From NCBI GenBank assembly GCA_964489125.1, contig CAZAXY010000040.1, positions 1-27,294 of the forward strand: a stretch of DNA of 27,294 bases, read 5' to 3'. Origin of the DNA: GYS-P2D sp964489125 (lineage in GTDB: Bacteria > Bacteroidota > Bacteroidia > Chitinophagales > Saprospiraceae). Shown here one piece after another: positions 8,344-16,059 of this stretch. Numbering within the stretch: the first letter of the stretch is position 1; each line of letters begins with the position of its first letter. The notes below the pieces were generated by a model that had not been told where the DNA came from, made no database searches, and saw only the letters and a program-made list of their open reading frames with translations. The translations under genes were made by a program, and so were the position numbers.

Positions 8344-8892
8344 ATGAAGCGTAGAAAAGCAATTAAATATACTGGTCTCATAACCGCTGCTGGATTGTCT
8401 GTGAGTGGGATCACAATGATAAGTGGATGTAAGACAAGTGCAGCGAATATCGCCTCAGAAGTAGAGGGATGGAACATGGCCCAGATAGAGCGCCTCAGAG
8501 CCATCTCTAATGTGATTATTCCAACTACTGATACACCTGGTGCGCTTGAGGCAGATATCGCCAATGATATGGCCATCCATGTCAATAGCAACTTTAATGA
8601 AGAGGAGAAGGCATTGTTCATGCAAGGTCTTGAGAATCTTGAGATTCGCAGCATGAACCAATACAATAAAGAATTTATAGAACTGGAGTTTTCCACACAA
8701 GCGGCTGTACTTAAGGAAATAGCTAATGAGGAAGGTGAAAACAACTTCTTTAACATGAGTAAGGGTATGACTACGTACTTATTTTTCACCAGTGAAGTTG
8801 GTGCAACTAAGGTCTTGAATCACAACCCTGTTCCTGGAGAGTATATGGGCTGCATAGATTACAAAGATGTAGGGGCTACTTGGGCCATATAA
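8344..8892 (+). CDS. Gluconate 2-dehydrogenase subunit 3-like Tat lipoprotein
   Basis: This 182-residue protein resembles the small (gamma) subunit family of gluconate 2-dehydrogenase, which partners GMC flavoproteins and carries the Tat signal. The N-terminus has R3-R4-K, a hydrophobic stretch and a good lipobox ISGC ending at C29, so the complex is probably lipid-anchored after Tat export. The family-typical segment IERLRAISNVIIPTTDTPGA follows. I chose ATG at 8344 over the in-frame TTG at 8338 because it puts RR at positions 3-4 and avoids a weak start. It lies 10 bp after the GMC gene, so the two are almost certainly co-translated. It is not catalytic itself. Confidence 0.88.
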   Translation: MKRRKAIKYTGLITAAGLSVSGITMISGCKTSAANIASEVEGWNMAQIERLRAISNVIIPTTDTPGALEADIANDMAIHVNSNFNEEEKALFMQGLENLEIRSMNQYNKEFIELEFSTQAAVLKEIANEEGENNFFNMSKGMTTYLFFTSEVGATKVLNHNPVPGEYMGCIDYKDVGATWAI

Positions 8893-8907
8893 TTTAATAT
8901 TGAAAAA

Positions 8908-9369
8908 ATGAAAAATATTCTTCTTTTATTGGTTTTAGGTTTGTGGACAATGATGTCATGTGATTCAAAAGTTGACAGACCTGATCCTGTGTTGTCTAAT
9001 GCGCAGGTTCAAATTCAAAATGCCAAAGTGGATCAAGCGCTGATACCAGAAGGGGTACCTGTTGCATCGGGAGTTAAACATTATATATGCCCTAATGCCT
9101 GTGCTGGTAGTGGAGGTGATGAGGCTGGAACATGTTCGATATGCGGATCTGCATTTCAGCATAATGACGCTTATCACAATACTCCAACAACTACGGCCCC
9201 ACCAATGACAACAACTACTGGTGCGAATACGACGCCTGAGCCGCCTCAAAATGATGCTGGCATCTGGCATTACACCTGCAGCAATGGATGTGAAGGTGGT
9301 AGTGGCAGTGCTACTGCCTGCGCACACTGTGGCAGTACATTGGCACATAATAGCGCCTATCACAATTAA
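8908..9369 (+). CDS. Small lipoprotein with duplicated four-cysteine (zinc-ribbon-like) motif
   Basis: This 153-residue protein has a signal peptide ending in MMSC with lipidation at C18. After a linker come two copies of one motif: C61-x3-C65-x10-C76-x2-C79 and C124-x3-C128-x9-C138-x2-C141, each preceded by HY and ending in HNxAYHN. A Thr/Pro-rich linker of about 35 residues separates them. The cysteine pattern suggests a zinc ribbon or rubredoxin-like metal site, distantly like heavy-metal-binding CPxCG domains. No CxxCH haem motif is present. It lies 15 bp after the subunit 3 gene and ends the operon, so it may be a structural or electron-transfer partner of the dehydrogenase. That role is inference. 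I know of similar unnamed secreted proteins in Bacteroidota but no function. Confidence 0.85.
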   Translation: MKNILLLLVLGLWTMMSCDSKVDRPDPVLSNAQVQIQNAKVDQALIPEGVPVASGVKHYICPNACAGSGGDEAGTCSICGSAFQHNDAYHNTPTTTAPPMTTTTGANTTPEPPQNDAGIWHYTCSNGCEGGSGSATACAHCGSTLAHNSAYHN

Positions 9370-9393
9370 AAGAATTTAAATTGAAAAGCAACT

Positions 9394-9412
9394 GCTCTTT
9401 CTAGTGAAGAGC
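9394..9412. terminator. Weak hairpin at the convergent junction
   Basis: The stem gctctt/aagagc (6 bp, 7-base loop) overlaps the last codons and stop of sucD, 24 bp after the stop of the lipoprotein gene. On the plus strand a T-run (attttttg) follows after a few bases; on the minus strand only TTTT follows further on. It could stop transcription both ways, but the stem is short and the T-tracts are displaced. Confidence 0.35.
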
Positions 9413-10270
9413 GTCGTACATTTTTTGGCCAATTGTGGCTGGAGAATTGACAACATGGATACCACAGTCAGCCATGATCTTCATTTTGGCTTCAGCTGTA
9501 TCTTCAGCACCTCCTATTATGGCTCCGGCGTGACCCATGGTTCTTCCCTTAGGAGCTGTCTGTCCAGCGATAAATCCAACAACCGGTTTAGTCCCGTGTT
9601 CTTTGATATAGCGGGCAGCTTCAGCTTCCATTCCTCCACCAATCTCGCCAATCATTACGATTCCTTCGGTATCTGGATCATTCATGAGCAGCTCCACAGC
9701 TTCCTTAGTAGTCGTCCCTACAATAGGATCACCACCGATACCTATACATGTTGATTGCCCCATACCGGCCTTAGTAACTTGATCTACCGCTTCATAGGTC
9801 AGTGTTCCTGAACGACTTACGATCCCTATTGATCCAGGATTGTGAATAAAGCCTGGCATAATACCAAGCTTCGCTTCACCAGGAGTTATAATGCCAGGAC
9901 AGTTCGGTCCGATTAATCTCGTATCATATCCTCCGATGAAAGACTTCACTTTAACCATATCTTGAACGGGAATACCCTCTGTGATACATACAATTACCTT
10001 GATACCTGCATCAGCAGATTCCATGATCGCATCTGCTGCGAATCTAGGGGGCACAAAGATGATAGATGTGTCTGCACCACCCTTGGCAACCGCATCTGAA
10101 ACCGTATTGAATACTGGGCGCTCGAGGTGCGTCTGTCCTCCTTTACCAGGAGTTACTCCACCTACGACATTTGTACCATAGGCTATCATTTGCTCTGAGT
10201 GGAATGTTCCCTCTTTTCCAGTGAAACCCTGGACTACTACTCTACTATCTTTGTTTAATAAGACACTCAT
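9401..10270 (-). CDS. sucD: Succinate-CoA ligase (ADP-forming), alpha subunit
   Basis: The 289-residue protein is the alpha subunit of succinyl-CoA synthetase, which makes ATP (or GTP) from succinyl-CoA in the citric acid cycle. It shows the CoA-binding N-terminal region (GFTGKEGTFH, residues 16-24), the GPNCPGII segment near 121-128, and the phosphorylated active-site histidine H247 in GHAGAI. Length fits the family. The beta subunit gene sucC is not in the window, so the two are unlinked here, or at least not adjacent on this side. It is the last gene of the carA-eno-divIC-sucD run, 13 bp after the division gene. Confidence 0.97.
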   Translation of the reverse strand: MSVLLNKDSRVVVQGFTGKEGTFHSEQMIAYGTNVVGGVTPGKGGQTHLERPVFNTVSDAVAKGGADTSIIFVPPRFAADAIMESADAGIKVIVCITEGIPVQDMVKVKSFIGGYDTRLIGPNCPGIITPGEAKLGIMPGFIHNPGSIGIVSRSGTLTYEAVDQVTKAGMGQSTCIGIGGDPIVGTTTKEAVELLMNDPDTEGIVMIGEIGGGMEAEAARYIKEHGTKPVVGFIAGQTAPKGRTMGHAGAIIGGAEDTAEAKMKIMADCGIHVVNSPATIGQKMYDALH

Positions 10271-10283
10271 GTGTTTGGCTTAG

Positions 10284-10586
10284 TTATTCTATTATATATA
10301 CGTCTTCTCCCTTCCTGCTGATATAGTACTTCTCGCGAGCGTACTTCTCCTTATTTTCAGTAAGGTCAGCATACTCATTTTTAGCATTTGCAAGCTTCTC
10401 TTCATAAGCTTGCTCACTCTTTTTCAATTCGGTGATCTGCCTATTTAATTTTATTTGTTTGACGACGCTATGTTTGCTATCCAAAAATAGAATCCAAACA
10501 GCAAAACAAAGTATTGTAAGAGTGTATTTATTTAGCCAACTGATCGATTTTAGACTAGTATTAATCTGTGATATGATCTTCATCAT
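10284..10586 (-). CDS. DivIC/FtsB-type septum formation initiator
   Basis: This 100-residue protein has one membrane segment at about residues 20-37 (KYTLTILCFAVWILFLD) and then a coiled coil of about 40-85, rich in Lys, Glu and Gln. This is the layout of FtsB/DivIC bitopic division proteins, which bind FtsL and FtsQ at the septum. The tail has the AREKYYISRKGEDVYII pattern typical of the family. The start could be either of two adjacent ATGs (10586 or 10583). It sits 22 bp after eno and 13 bp before sucD, a neighbourhood in which this family commonly occurs next to enolase. Confidence 0.87.
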   Translation of the reverse strand: MMKIISQINTSLKSISWLNKYTLTILCFAVWILFLDSKHSVVKQIKLNRQITELKKSEQAYEEKLANAKNEYADLTENKEKYAREKYYISRKGEDVYIIE

Positions 10587-10608
10587 ATAAAGATAAATAA
10601 TAATATGA

Positions 10609-11892
10609 CTATCGCATCAAGGCTTTACCTGGGAAGTAACCCGCACTTCCTAACTCTTCCTCAATCCTCAATAATTGATTGTACTTGGCGATACGATCAC
10701 TACGAGAAGCAGATCCTGTCTTTATCTGTCCTGTATTGAGCGCAACCGCAAGATCAGCAATTGTGGTATCTTCTGTTTCTCCTGACCTATGGCTCATGAC
10801 AGAAGTATATCCATTTGTCGTAGCCATGCTAACCGCATCAATCGTCTCTGTTAAGCTGCCAATCTGGTTGACCTTAACTAATATAGAGTTTGCTGCTTGC
10901 AGTTCTATACCCTTCTTAAGCCTTTCTGTATTAGTGACGAATAAATCATCTCCAACAATCTGAACTCTGTCTCCGATAGCTGCATTTAGTTTTACCCAAC
11001 CATCCCAATCATCTTCATGTAGGCCATCTTCAATTGAGAGGATAGGATAGTTGTCCACCCAATCCTTCCAATAAGAAATCATATCATCTGAAGACAGCTT
11101 ATCTCCTGTACTCTTGTGGAGTACATACATCTTGTCATTCTCATCATAAAATTCTGAAGCAGCTGCATCCATGGCAATCATGACATCGTCACCAGGCTTA
11201 TAGCCCGCTTTCTCAATGGATGTTAAGACGATTTCAATAGCCTCCTTATTACTCTTGATATTAGGGGCGAAGCCTCCTTCATCTCCAACATTTGTGGAAT
11301 AGCCTTTGCTCTTTAAGACAGACTTCAGATTGTGGAATATCTCAACACCCATTCTTAAGGAATGTGAGAAGCTCTCTCCACCAACTGGCATCACCATAAA
11401 CTCTTGAAAATCGATGCTATTATCTGCATGAGAACCCCCATTAAGGATATTCATCATCGGAACAGGAAGTGTGCACGCATTGACACCACCGATATATCTA
11501 TATAACGGGAGGTTTAACTCCCCTGCTGCGGCATGTGCAGCAGCAAGAGAAACCCCTAATATTGCATTAGCTCCAATCTTCCCCTTATTATGTGTTCCAT
11601 CAAGTTCTAACATCGCTTGATCAATCATTCGCTGATCAAAGACGCTGACACCTACAAGCGCATTGAGTAAGTCTTCATTTACGTGTTCGATAGCTTTCAC
11701 TACACTCTTACCCATGTAGAAATCCTTCTGACCATCTCTTAACTCAACAGCCTCATACTTGCCCGTGGATGCTCCCGAAGGCACGGCCGCCCGACCGACT
11801 ATTTCGTTTTCAGTAATAACCTCTACTTCAACAGTAGGATTACCACGAGAATCTAATATTTGTCTCCCGATGATATCTACAATTTCACTCAT
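10609..11892 (-). CDS. eno: Enolase (phosphopyruvate hydratase)
   Basis: The 427-residue enolase converts 2-phosphoglycerate to phosphoenolpyruvate in glycolysis in the cytoplasm. All key residues are seen: S42 of the mobile loop (GASTG), E164, E205 (GDEGG), magnesium ligands D242, E288 and D315, the catalytic base K340 (ILVKVNQIG), and H368-R-S370. The ATG overlaps the TGA stop of carA by 4 bp, which points to translational coupling. Confidence 0.98.
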   Translation of the reverse strand: MSEIVDIIGRQILDSRGNPTVEVEVITENEIVGRAAVPSGASTGKYEAVELRDGQKDFYMGKSVVKAIEHVNEDLLNALVGVSVFDQRMIDQAMLELDGTHNKGKIGANAILGVSLAAAHAAAGELNLPLYRYIGGVNACTLPVPMMNILNGGSHADNSIDFQEFMVMPVGGESFSHSLRMGVEIFHNLKSVLKSKGYSTNVGDEGGFAPNIKSNKEAIEIVLTSIEKAGYKPGDDVMIAMDAAASEFYDENDKMYVLHKSTGDKLSSDDMISYWKDWVDNYPILSIEDGLHEDDWDGWVKLNAAIGDRVQIVGDDLFVTNTERLKKGIELQAANSILVKVNQIGSLTETIDAVSMATTNGYTSVMSHRSGETEDTTIADLAVALNTGQIKTGSASRSDRIAKYNQLLRIEEELGSAGYFPGKALMR

Positions 11893-13001
11893 GACTTCTG
11901 ACTTTCTATTAATTCAATAAATTGATCGAACAAATACCTACTATCATGGGGTCCAGGTGACGATTCTGGGTGATACTGCACACTAAATGCTGGTAAATAT
12001 TTGTGTTTTATACCTTCAACTGTATTATCGTTTAGGTTGAGGTGAGACACCTCAACGATGTCCTTGCTCTCCTCGATAGCATCGGGACTTACACCGAATC
12101 CGTGATTCTGTGAAGTAATCTCACACTTACCTGTGATTAAGTTCTTCACTGGATGATTAATACCGCGGTGACCGTGGTGCATCTTGTAGGTTGGGATGCC
12201 TAGTGCTAAAGACAAGATCTGATGTCCCAGACATATACCAAAAAGTGGCTTCTTTTCATCAAGAACCTGCTTAGCAAACTCTATAGCATAATCCATAGTA
12301 GAAGGATCACCGGGTCCGTTAGACAAGAAGTAGCCATCAGGATTCCATCCCTTTGCTTCGGTGAAAAGAGTCTTCGCTGGAAAGACCTTGACCTGACAAC
12401 CTCGATCTACAAAGCATCGCAATATATTCTTCTTAGTACCAAGATCGAGGACTGCAACCTTATGCGTTGCATCTGAAGAGCCTAAATCATAGATCTCTGT
12501 GGTTGAGACCTTACTGGCTAGCTCTAAGCCATCCATTGAAGGAGCGGCCTTAAGCTGTTTCTTTAGCTCATCTATTGAGTGCTCTTCGGTAGAAGAAGCA
12601 ATTAGTGCATTCATCGCACCTTTGCTTCGGATATGCTTTACAATAGCTCTGGTATCCACATCTGAAATAACCACAACATTCTGAGATTCGAAGAAAGACT
12701 GAATATCCTCTGTAGCCATAGGCCTTGAGAATTCGGTTGTGAAGTTTTTACAAATCAAGCCTGTGATCTGAATCTTTTCTGACTCCACCTCTGTATCGAG
12801 TATCCCATAGTTTCCAATGTGCGCATTGGTAGTGACCATAATTTGGCCGTGATAAGATGGGTCTGTAAAAACTTCTTGATAACCAGTCATCCCAGTATTG
12901 AAGCATATTTCACCGATGCTAACACCACTCGCTCCATAGGACGTACCATGATAAACGGAACCATCCTCTAATAGCAATAGTGCCTTACCTGAAGAGCTCA
13001 T
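11889..13001 (-). CDS. carA: Carbamoyl-phosphate synthase small (glutamine amidotransferase) subunit
   Basis: The 370-residue small subunit hydrolyses glutamine to feed ammonia to CarB for arginine and pyrimidine synthesis. The N-terminal CPSase domain (LLLLEDGSVYHG, FNTGMTGYQE) is followed by a class I amidotransferase domain with nucleophile C257 (FGICLGHQ) and the dyad H344/E346 (QYHPESS). A longer reading using TTG at 13025 exists, but that codon lies inside the likely -7 promoter box (13023-13030), and the ATG at 13001 leads straight into the conserved start. carB is not in this window. It is the first gene after the ribosomal operon terminator. Confidence 0.96.
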   Translation of the reverse strand: MSSSGKALLLLEDGSVYHGTSYGASGVSIGEICFNTGMTGYQEVFTDPSYHGQIMVTTNAHIGNYGILDTEVESEKIQITGLICKNFTTEFSRPMATEDIQSFFESQNVVVISDVDTRAIVKHIRSKGAMNALIASSTEEHSIDELKKQLKAAPSMDGLELASKVSTTEIYDLGSSDATHKVAVLDLGTKKNILRCFVDRGCQVKVFPAKTLFTEAKGWNPDGYFLSNGPGDPSTMDYAIEFAKQVLDEKKPLFGICLGHQILSLALGIPTYKMHHGHRGINHPVKNLITGKCEITSQNHGFGVSPDAIEESKDIVEVSHLNLNDNTVEGIKHKYLPAFSVQYHPESSPGPHDSRYLFDQFIELIESQKS

Positions 13002-13022
13002 AACGTGGGTTTTAATCGGCGG

Positions 13023-13030
13023 CAAATATA
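13023..13030 (-). promoter_or_regulatory. Candidate -7 promoter box for carA
   Basis: The minus strand reads TATATTTG, a perfect match to the Bacteroidota TAnnTTTG element. An imperfect -33 element (GTTTAG, 13047-13052) lies about 17 bp upstream, in the loop and stem of the terminator. The predicted leader is only about 15 bases before the ATG at 13001. Confidence 0.55.
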
Positions 13031-13032
13031 TT

Positions 13033-13068
13033 AAAAAAGGTGATCTCTAAACGTTAGAGATCACCTTT
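13033..13068 (-). terminator. Intrinsic terminator of the ribosomal/rpoA operon
   Basis: A perfect 15-bp inverted repeat (13036-13050 with 13054-13068, 3-base loop) begins 27 bp after the rplQ stop. Read on the minus strand the stem AAAGGTGATCTCTAA is followed by a run of six Ts (13033-13038, of which the first three overlap the stem). This is a strong Rho-independent terminator. Confidence 0.88.
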
Positions 13069-13094
13069 ATAAAATTTATAATATAATGTTTATA

Positions 13095-13574
13095 CTATTC
13101 TTCTTCCGTCATTACTGCTGCGGTCGCGACTGCCGTCGCTGCACCAGTTGCCTTACGTCGACCTCTACGTGTGCGTTTCTTGCCAGCTCCAGAAACTGCA
13201 GAAGCTAATAGCGTCTCATTGAAATCTACCAACTCGATCATAGCCATTTCAGCTCCATCACCTTTTCTGAATCCAGTCTTAATAATTCTAGTATATCCCC
13301 CTGGGCGATCTGCTACCTTAGGGCCAACAGTAGAAAACAATTCGTTAACTGAATCCTTATCCTGCAATTTGCTAAACACCACTCTTCTCGAATGAGTAGA
13401 ATTATTTTTAGACTTAGTGATTAATGGCTCAACGAATACTCTCAGCGCTTTGGCCTTAGCCGTCGTTGTATTTATTCTCTTGTGTGTAATCAATGCAGTA
13501 GCGAGGTTCTTAAGAGTTGCTGCTCTGTGGCCTTTTTTTCTACCTAAGTGATTAAACTTCTTCCCGTGTCTCAT
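13095..13574 (-). CDS. rplQ: 50S ribosomal protein L17
   Basis: L17 sits near the exit of the large-subunit peptide tunnel. The conserved start MRHGKKFNHLGRKKGHR is intact. At 159 residues it is longer than the about 127 of E. coli. The extra C-terminal part is a basic stretch (KKRTRRGRRK) followed by an Ala/Thr-rich tail ending in EEE. It is the last gene of the ribosomal superoperon, followed by a strong terminator. Confidence 0.97.
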   Translation of the reverse strand: MRHGKKFNHLGRKKGHRAATLKNLATALITHKRINTTTAKAKALRVFVEPLITKSKNNSTHSRRVVFSKLQDKDSVNELFSTVGPKVADRPGGYTRIIKTGFRKGDGAEMAMIELVDFNETLLASAVSGAGKKRTRRGRRKATGAATAVATAAVMTEEE

Positions 13575-13610
13575 GTCTCTTGAATGGTTTGATTAAAAGA
13601 GTCCTTATAC

Positions 13611-14609
13611 TTAGTCCTCGTCTAATTTATATTTTGATAAATCCATACCGAATGTCAGACCTTTGATAGTCAATAACTCTTCGATTTCCACCAATGATTT
13701 CTTACCGAAGTTTCTAAACTTAAGTAACTCGTGAGTGTCAAACTTTACTAACTCACCAAGTGAATTGATCTTAGCTGCTTTAAGACAGTTATAAGCTCTT
13801 ACTGATAGGTCGAGATCTTCCAATGAAGTCTTTAACAACTTACGCATATGTAAGATGTGCTCATCAACAATATCCTCTTCTCTCTTCGTGCTATCTTCAA
13901 ACGTGATATTCTCATCGGTAATCAACATCAAGTGTTGAATCAAAATCTTAGATGCTTCTTTCACTGCATCCTCTGGATGGATCGTACCGTCAGTTTTTAT
14001 ATCCAGGGTCAACTTTTCGTAATCAGTTTTTTGACCGACACGAGTGTTCTCTATTTTGTATGCTACCTTCTTGATCGGAGTATAGATTGCATCAACGGGG
14101 ATTACACCAATTGGCGCATCCTTTGGTAGATTCTCATCTGCTGCAACATACCCTCGTCCTTTTGTCACGACGAATTCCATCTCTAAACTTACGAAAGGCT
14201 CCATGTTACAGATTACATGATCCGGGTTCATAACCTTGAACACGTTAGTGAATCCTTCTATATCACCTGCCTTGAACTGCTCCTGACCAGAAACTGTCAA
14301 GTATATTTTTTCCTCTGTAGAATCATCATCCTCGATTAACTTCTTAAGTCTGATTTGCTTAAGATTGAGGATTATATCAATCACGTCTTCTACAACTCCT
14401 TTGATTGAAGAGAACTCATGCTCTACGCCTGCTACTCTCACTGCCGAGATTGCCCATCCTTCTAATGAAGACAGGAGCACTCTACGGATCGAGTTTCCAA
14501 TCGTCTGACCGAACCCTGGCTCTAACGGCTTAAACTCAAATGATCCATCGAATTCATCTGCTTTCTGAAGAAGTATCTTATTAGGCTTTTGAAAATTTAA
14601 TATGCTCAT
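13611..14609 (-). CDS. rpoA: RNA polymerase alpha subunit
   Basis: The 332-residue alpha subunit nucleates RNA polymerase assembly. The N-terminal dimerisation domain is recognised by KPLEPGFGQTIGNSIRRVLL near residues 27-46. The C-terminal domain, which contacts UP elements and activators, contains VRAYNCLKAAKI and FRNFGKKSLVEIEE. Both domains and the linker are present. It lies between rpsD and rplQ, the usual alpha-operon order, with 36 bp to rplQ. Confidence 0.98.
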   Translation of the reverse strand: MSILNFQKPNKILLQKADEFDGSFEFKPLEPGFGQTIGNSIRRVLLSSLEGWAISAVRVAGVEHEFSSIKGVVEDVIDIILNLKQIRLKKLIEDDDSTEEKIYLTVSGQEQFKAGDIEGFTNVFKVMNPDHVICNMEPFVSLEMEFVVTKGRGYVAADENLPKDAPIGVIPVDAIYTPIKKVAYKIENTRVGQKTDYEKLTLDIKTDGTIHPEDAVKEASKILIQHLMLITDENITFEDSTKREEDIVDEHILHMRKLLKTSLEDLDLSVRAYNCLKAAKINSLGELVKFDTHELLKFRNFGKKSLVEIEELLTIKGLTFGMDLSKYKLDED

Positions 14610-14658
14610 GATAGATTTACGAGTTGATCAAAAAAATAGACTATGAAAACGGGCAATA

Positions 14659-15270
14659 TTACTTAGAATACAATTCTACTATTAACTGCTCATTGATTTT
14701 CTCAGGGATATTCACCCTTTCTGGCATCTCCAGGAATCTTCCTTCCATGGTATCTGGGTTCCACTCTAACCAGCTCCACTTTTTCACTTCTTTGTTTGAG
14801 GCGATACTGTTGCCGATTACTTCAAGACCTTGAGACTTACCTCTTACCTGCACTGAATCACCTGGACGTAACATCACTGAAGGGATATTAGTAAGTATCC
14901 CATTTACACAGATGTGCTTATGAGTAACTAACTGTCGTGCAGCTCTACGAGTTGGAGCAATTCCTAATCTATAGACTGTGTTGTCCAGTCTAGCTTCCAA
15001 CATCTGTAATAGGATCTCACCAGTAACACCTTTCTTACTATTAGCTTTAGAAAATATGTTGCGGAACTGACGCTCTAATACACCATAAGTGTACTTTGCT
15101 TTTTGCTTCTCCATTAGCTGGAGGGCATAGTCAGACTTTTGCTTCCTTCTTTTAGATGGACCGTGCTGACCAGGAGGGTATTTTTTCTTATCGAACTCTC
15201 TACTTGGACCGTAGATTGCTTCCCCTAGTGCTCGCGCTTTTTTTGCCTTTGGGCCTGTATATCTTGCCAT
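14659..15270 (-). CDS. rpsD: 30S ribosomal protein S4
   Basis: S4 is a primary 16S rRNA-binding protein, and in some bacteria a translational repressor of the alpha operon. I start it at ATG 15270 (MARYTGPKAKKAR), giving 203 residues; a longer frame from 15348 overlaps rpsK and adds non-family sequence. The S4 RNA-binding domain is seen at RLDNTVYRLGIAPTRRAARQ. It has only a single cysteine, so no N-terminal zinc cluster as in some homologues. Confidence 0.97.
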   Translation of the reverse strand: MARYTGPKAKKARALGEAIYGPSREFDKKKYPPGQHGPSKRRKQKSDYALQLMEKQKAKYTYGVLERQFRNIFSKANSKKGVTGEILLQMLEARLDNTVYRLGIAPTRRAARQLVTHKHICVNGILTNIPSVMLRPGDSVQVRGKSQGLEVIGNSIASNKEVKKWSWLEWNPDTMEGRFLEMPERVNIPEKINEQLIVELYSK

Positions 15271-15292
15271 TATTAATAAAGTCTGGTGGTTC

Positions 15293-15676
15293 TTATACTC
15301 TTCTTCTCTTCGGTGGTCTACAACCATTGTGAGGAACAGGTGTAACATCTTTTATCCTAGTCACCTTGATACCATTCGCATCAAGTGCTCTGATTGCCGC
15401 TTCACGTCCTCCTCCTGGGCCTTTTACATTTACCTCTACAGATCGCAGTCCTGCATCATAAGCTACTTGTGCAGCATCATTAGCGGCCATCTGAGCAGCA
15501 TACGGTGTATTCTTCTTGGATCCACGGAATCCGGCTTTTCCAGCACTACCCCATGAGATCACCTGTCCTTGCTTATTGCAGAGGGAGATAATAATATTGT
15601 TAAATGAAGCCTGAATAAAAGCATATCCTTCTGGCTGTACCAATACTTTTCTTTTAATTTTCTTACCCTTAGCCAT
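15293..15676 (-). CDS. rpsK: 30S ribosomal protein S11
   Basis: The 127-residue S11 forms part of the platform of the small subunit near the Shine-Dalgarno/anti-Shine-Dalgarno cleft. Conserved segments SFNNIIIS, GFRGSKKNTPYAAQ and the C-terminal PHNGCRPPKRRRV are intact. Its ATG overlaps the TAA stop of rpsM by one base (TAATG), so the two are probably coupled in translation. Confidence 0.98.
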   Translation of the reverse strand: MAKGKKIKRKVLVQPEGYAFIQASFNNIIISLCNKQGQVISWGSAGKAGFRGSKKNTPYAAQMAANDAAQVAYDAGLRSVEVNVKGPGGGREAAIRALDANGIKVTRIKDVTPVPHNGCRPPKRRRV

Positions 15677-16053
15677 TACTTAGTAGCCTTTTTCTTGTTA
15701 GCAACTGTCTTCTTCTTACCCTTCCGTGTACGAGCATTGGTCTGAGTTCTCTGACCTCTCACAGGCAAGCCTTTACGATGTCTTACACCTCTAACACAGC
15801 CTATGTCCATAAGACGTTTAATGTTAGTCTGCACTTCACTTCTTAATTCACCTTCTACCAGATAGTCATCCTGTAGCATCTTAGAGATTACTCTGATGTT
15901 CTCATCAGACCAATCACCAATCTTAATGTTAGGATCTACCTCTGCACGAGACAAGATTTCACTTGCTCTACTACGACCGACCCCATATATATAGGTCAGA
16001 CCAATAACGCCTCTTTTGTTTTTAGGCAAATCGTTACCTGCAATTCTAGCCAT
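15676..16053 (-). CDS. rpsM: 30S ribosomal protein S13
   Basis: The 125-residue S13 lies in the head of the small subunit and contacts the large subunit and the P-site tRNA. Recognised by MARIAGNDLPKNKR, IYGVGRSRA and the C-terminal GLPVRGQRTQTNARTRKG. It lies just downstream of rpmJ, the usual start of the alpha operon section. Confidence 0.98.
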   Translation of the reverse strand: MARIAGNDLPKNKRGVIGLTYIYGVGRSRASEILSRAEVDPNIKIGDWSDENIRVISKMLQDDYLVEGELRSEVQTNIKRLMDIGCVRGVRHRKGLPVRGQRTQTNARTRKGKKKTVANKKKATK

Positions 16054-16059
16054 AAGCTC

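Noticed and set aside
8328..9363. Minus-strand frames (153 and 132 codons) opposite the subunit 3 and lipoprotein genes
   Set aside because: The plus-strand genes have clear families, signal peptides and operon spacing; the minus frames show no motif.
13002..13025. TTG-initiated N-terminal extension of carA
   Set aside because: The TTG is part of the TATATTTG promoter box and the extra residues are not conserved in the family.
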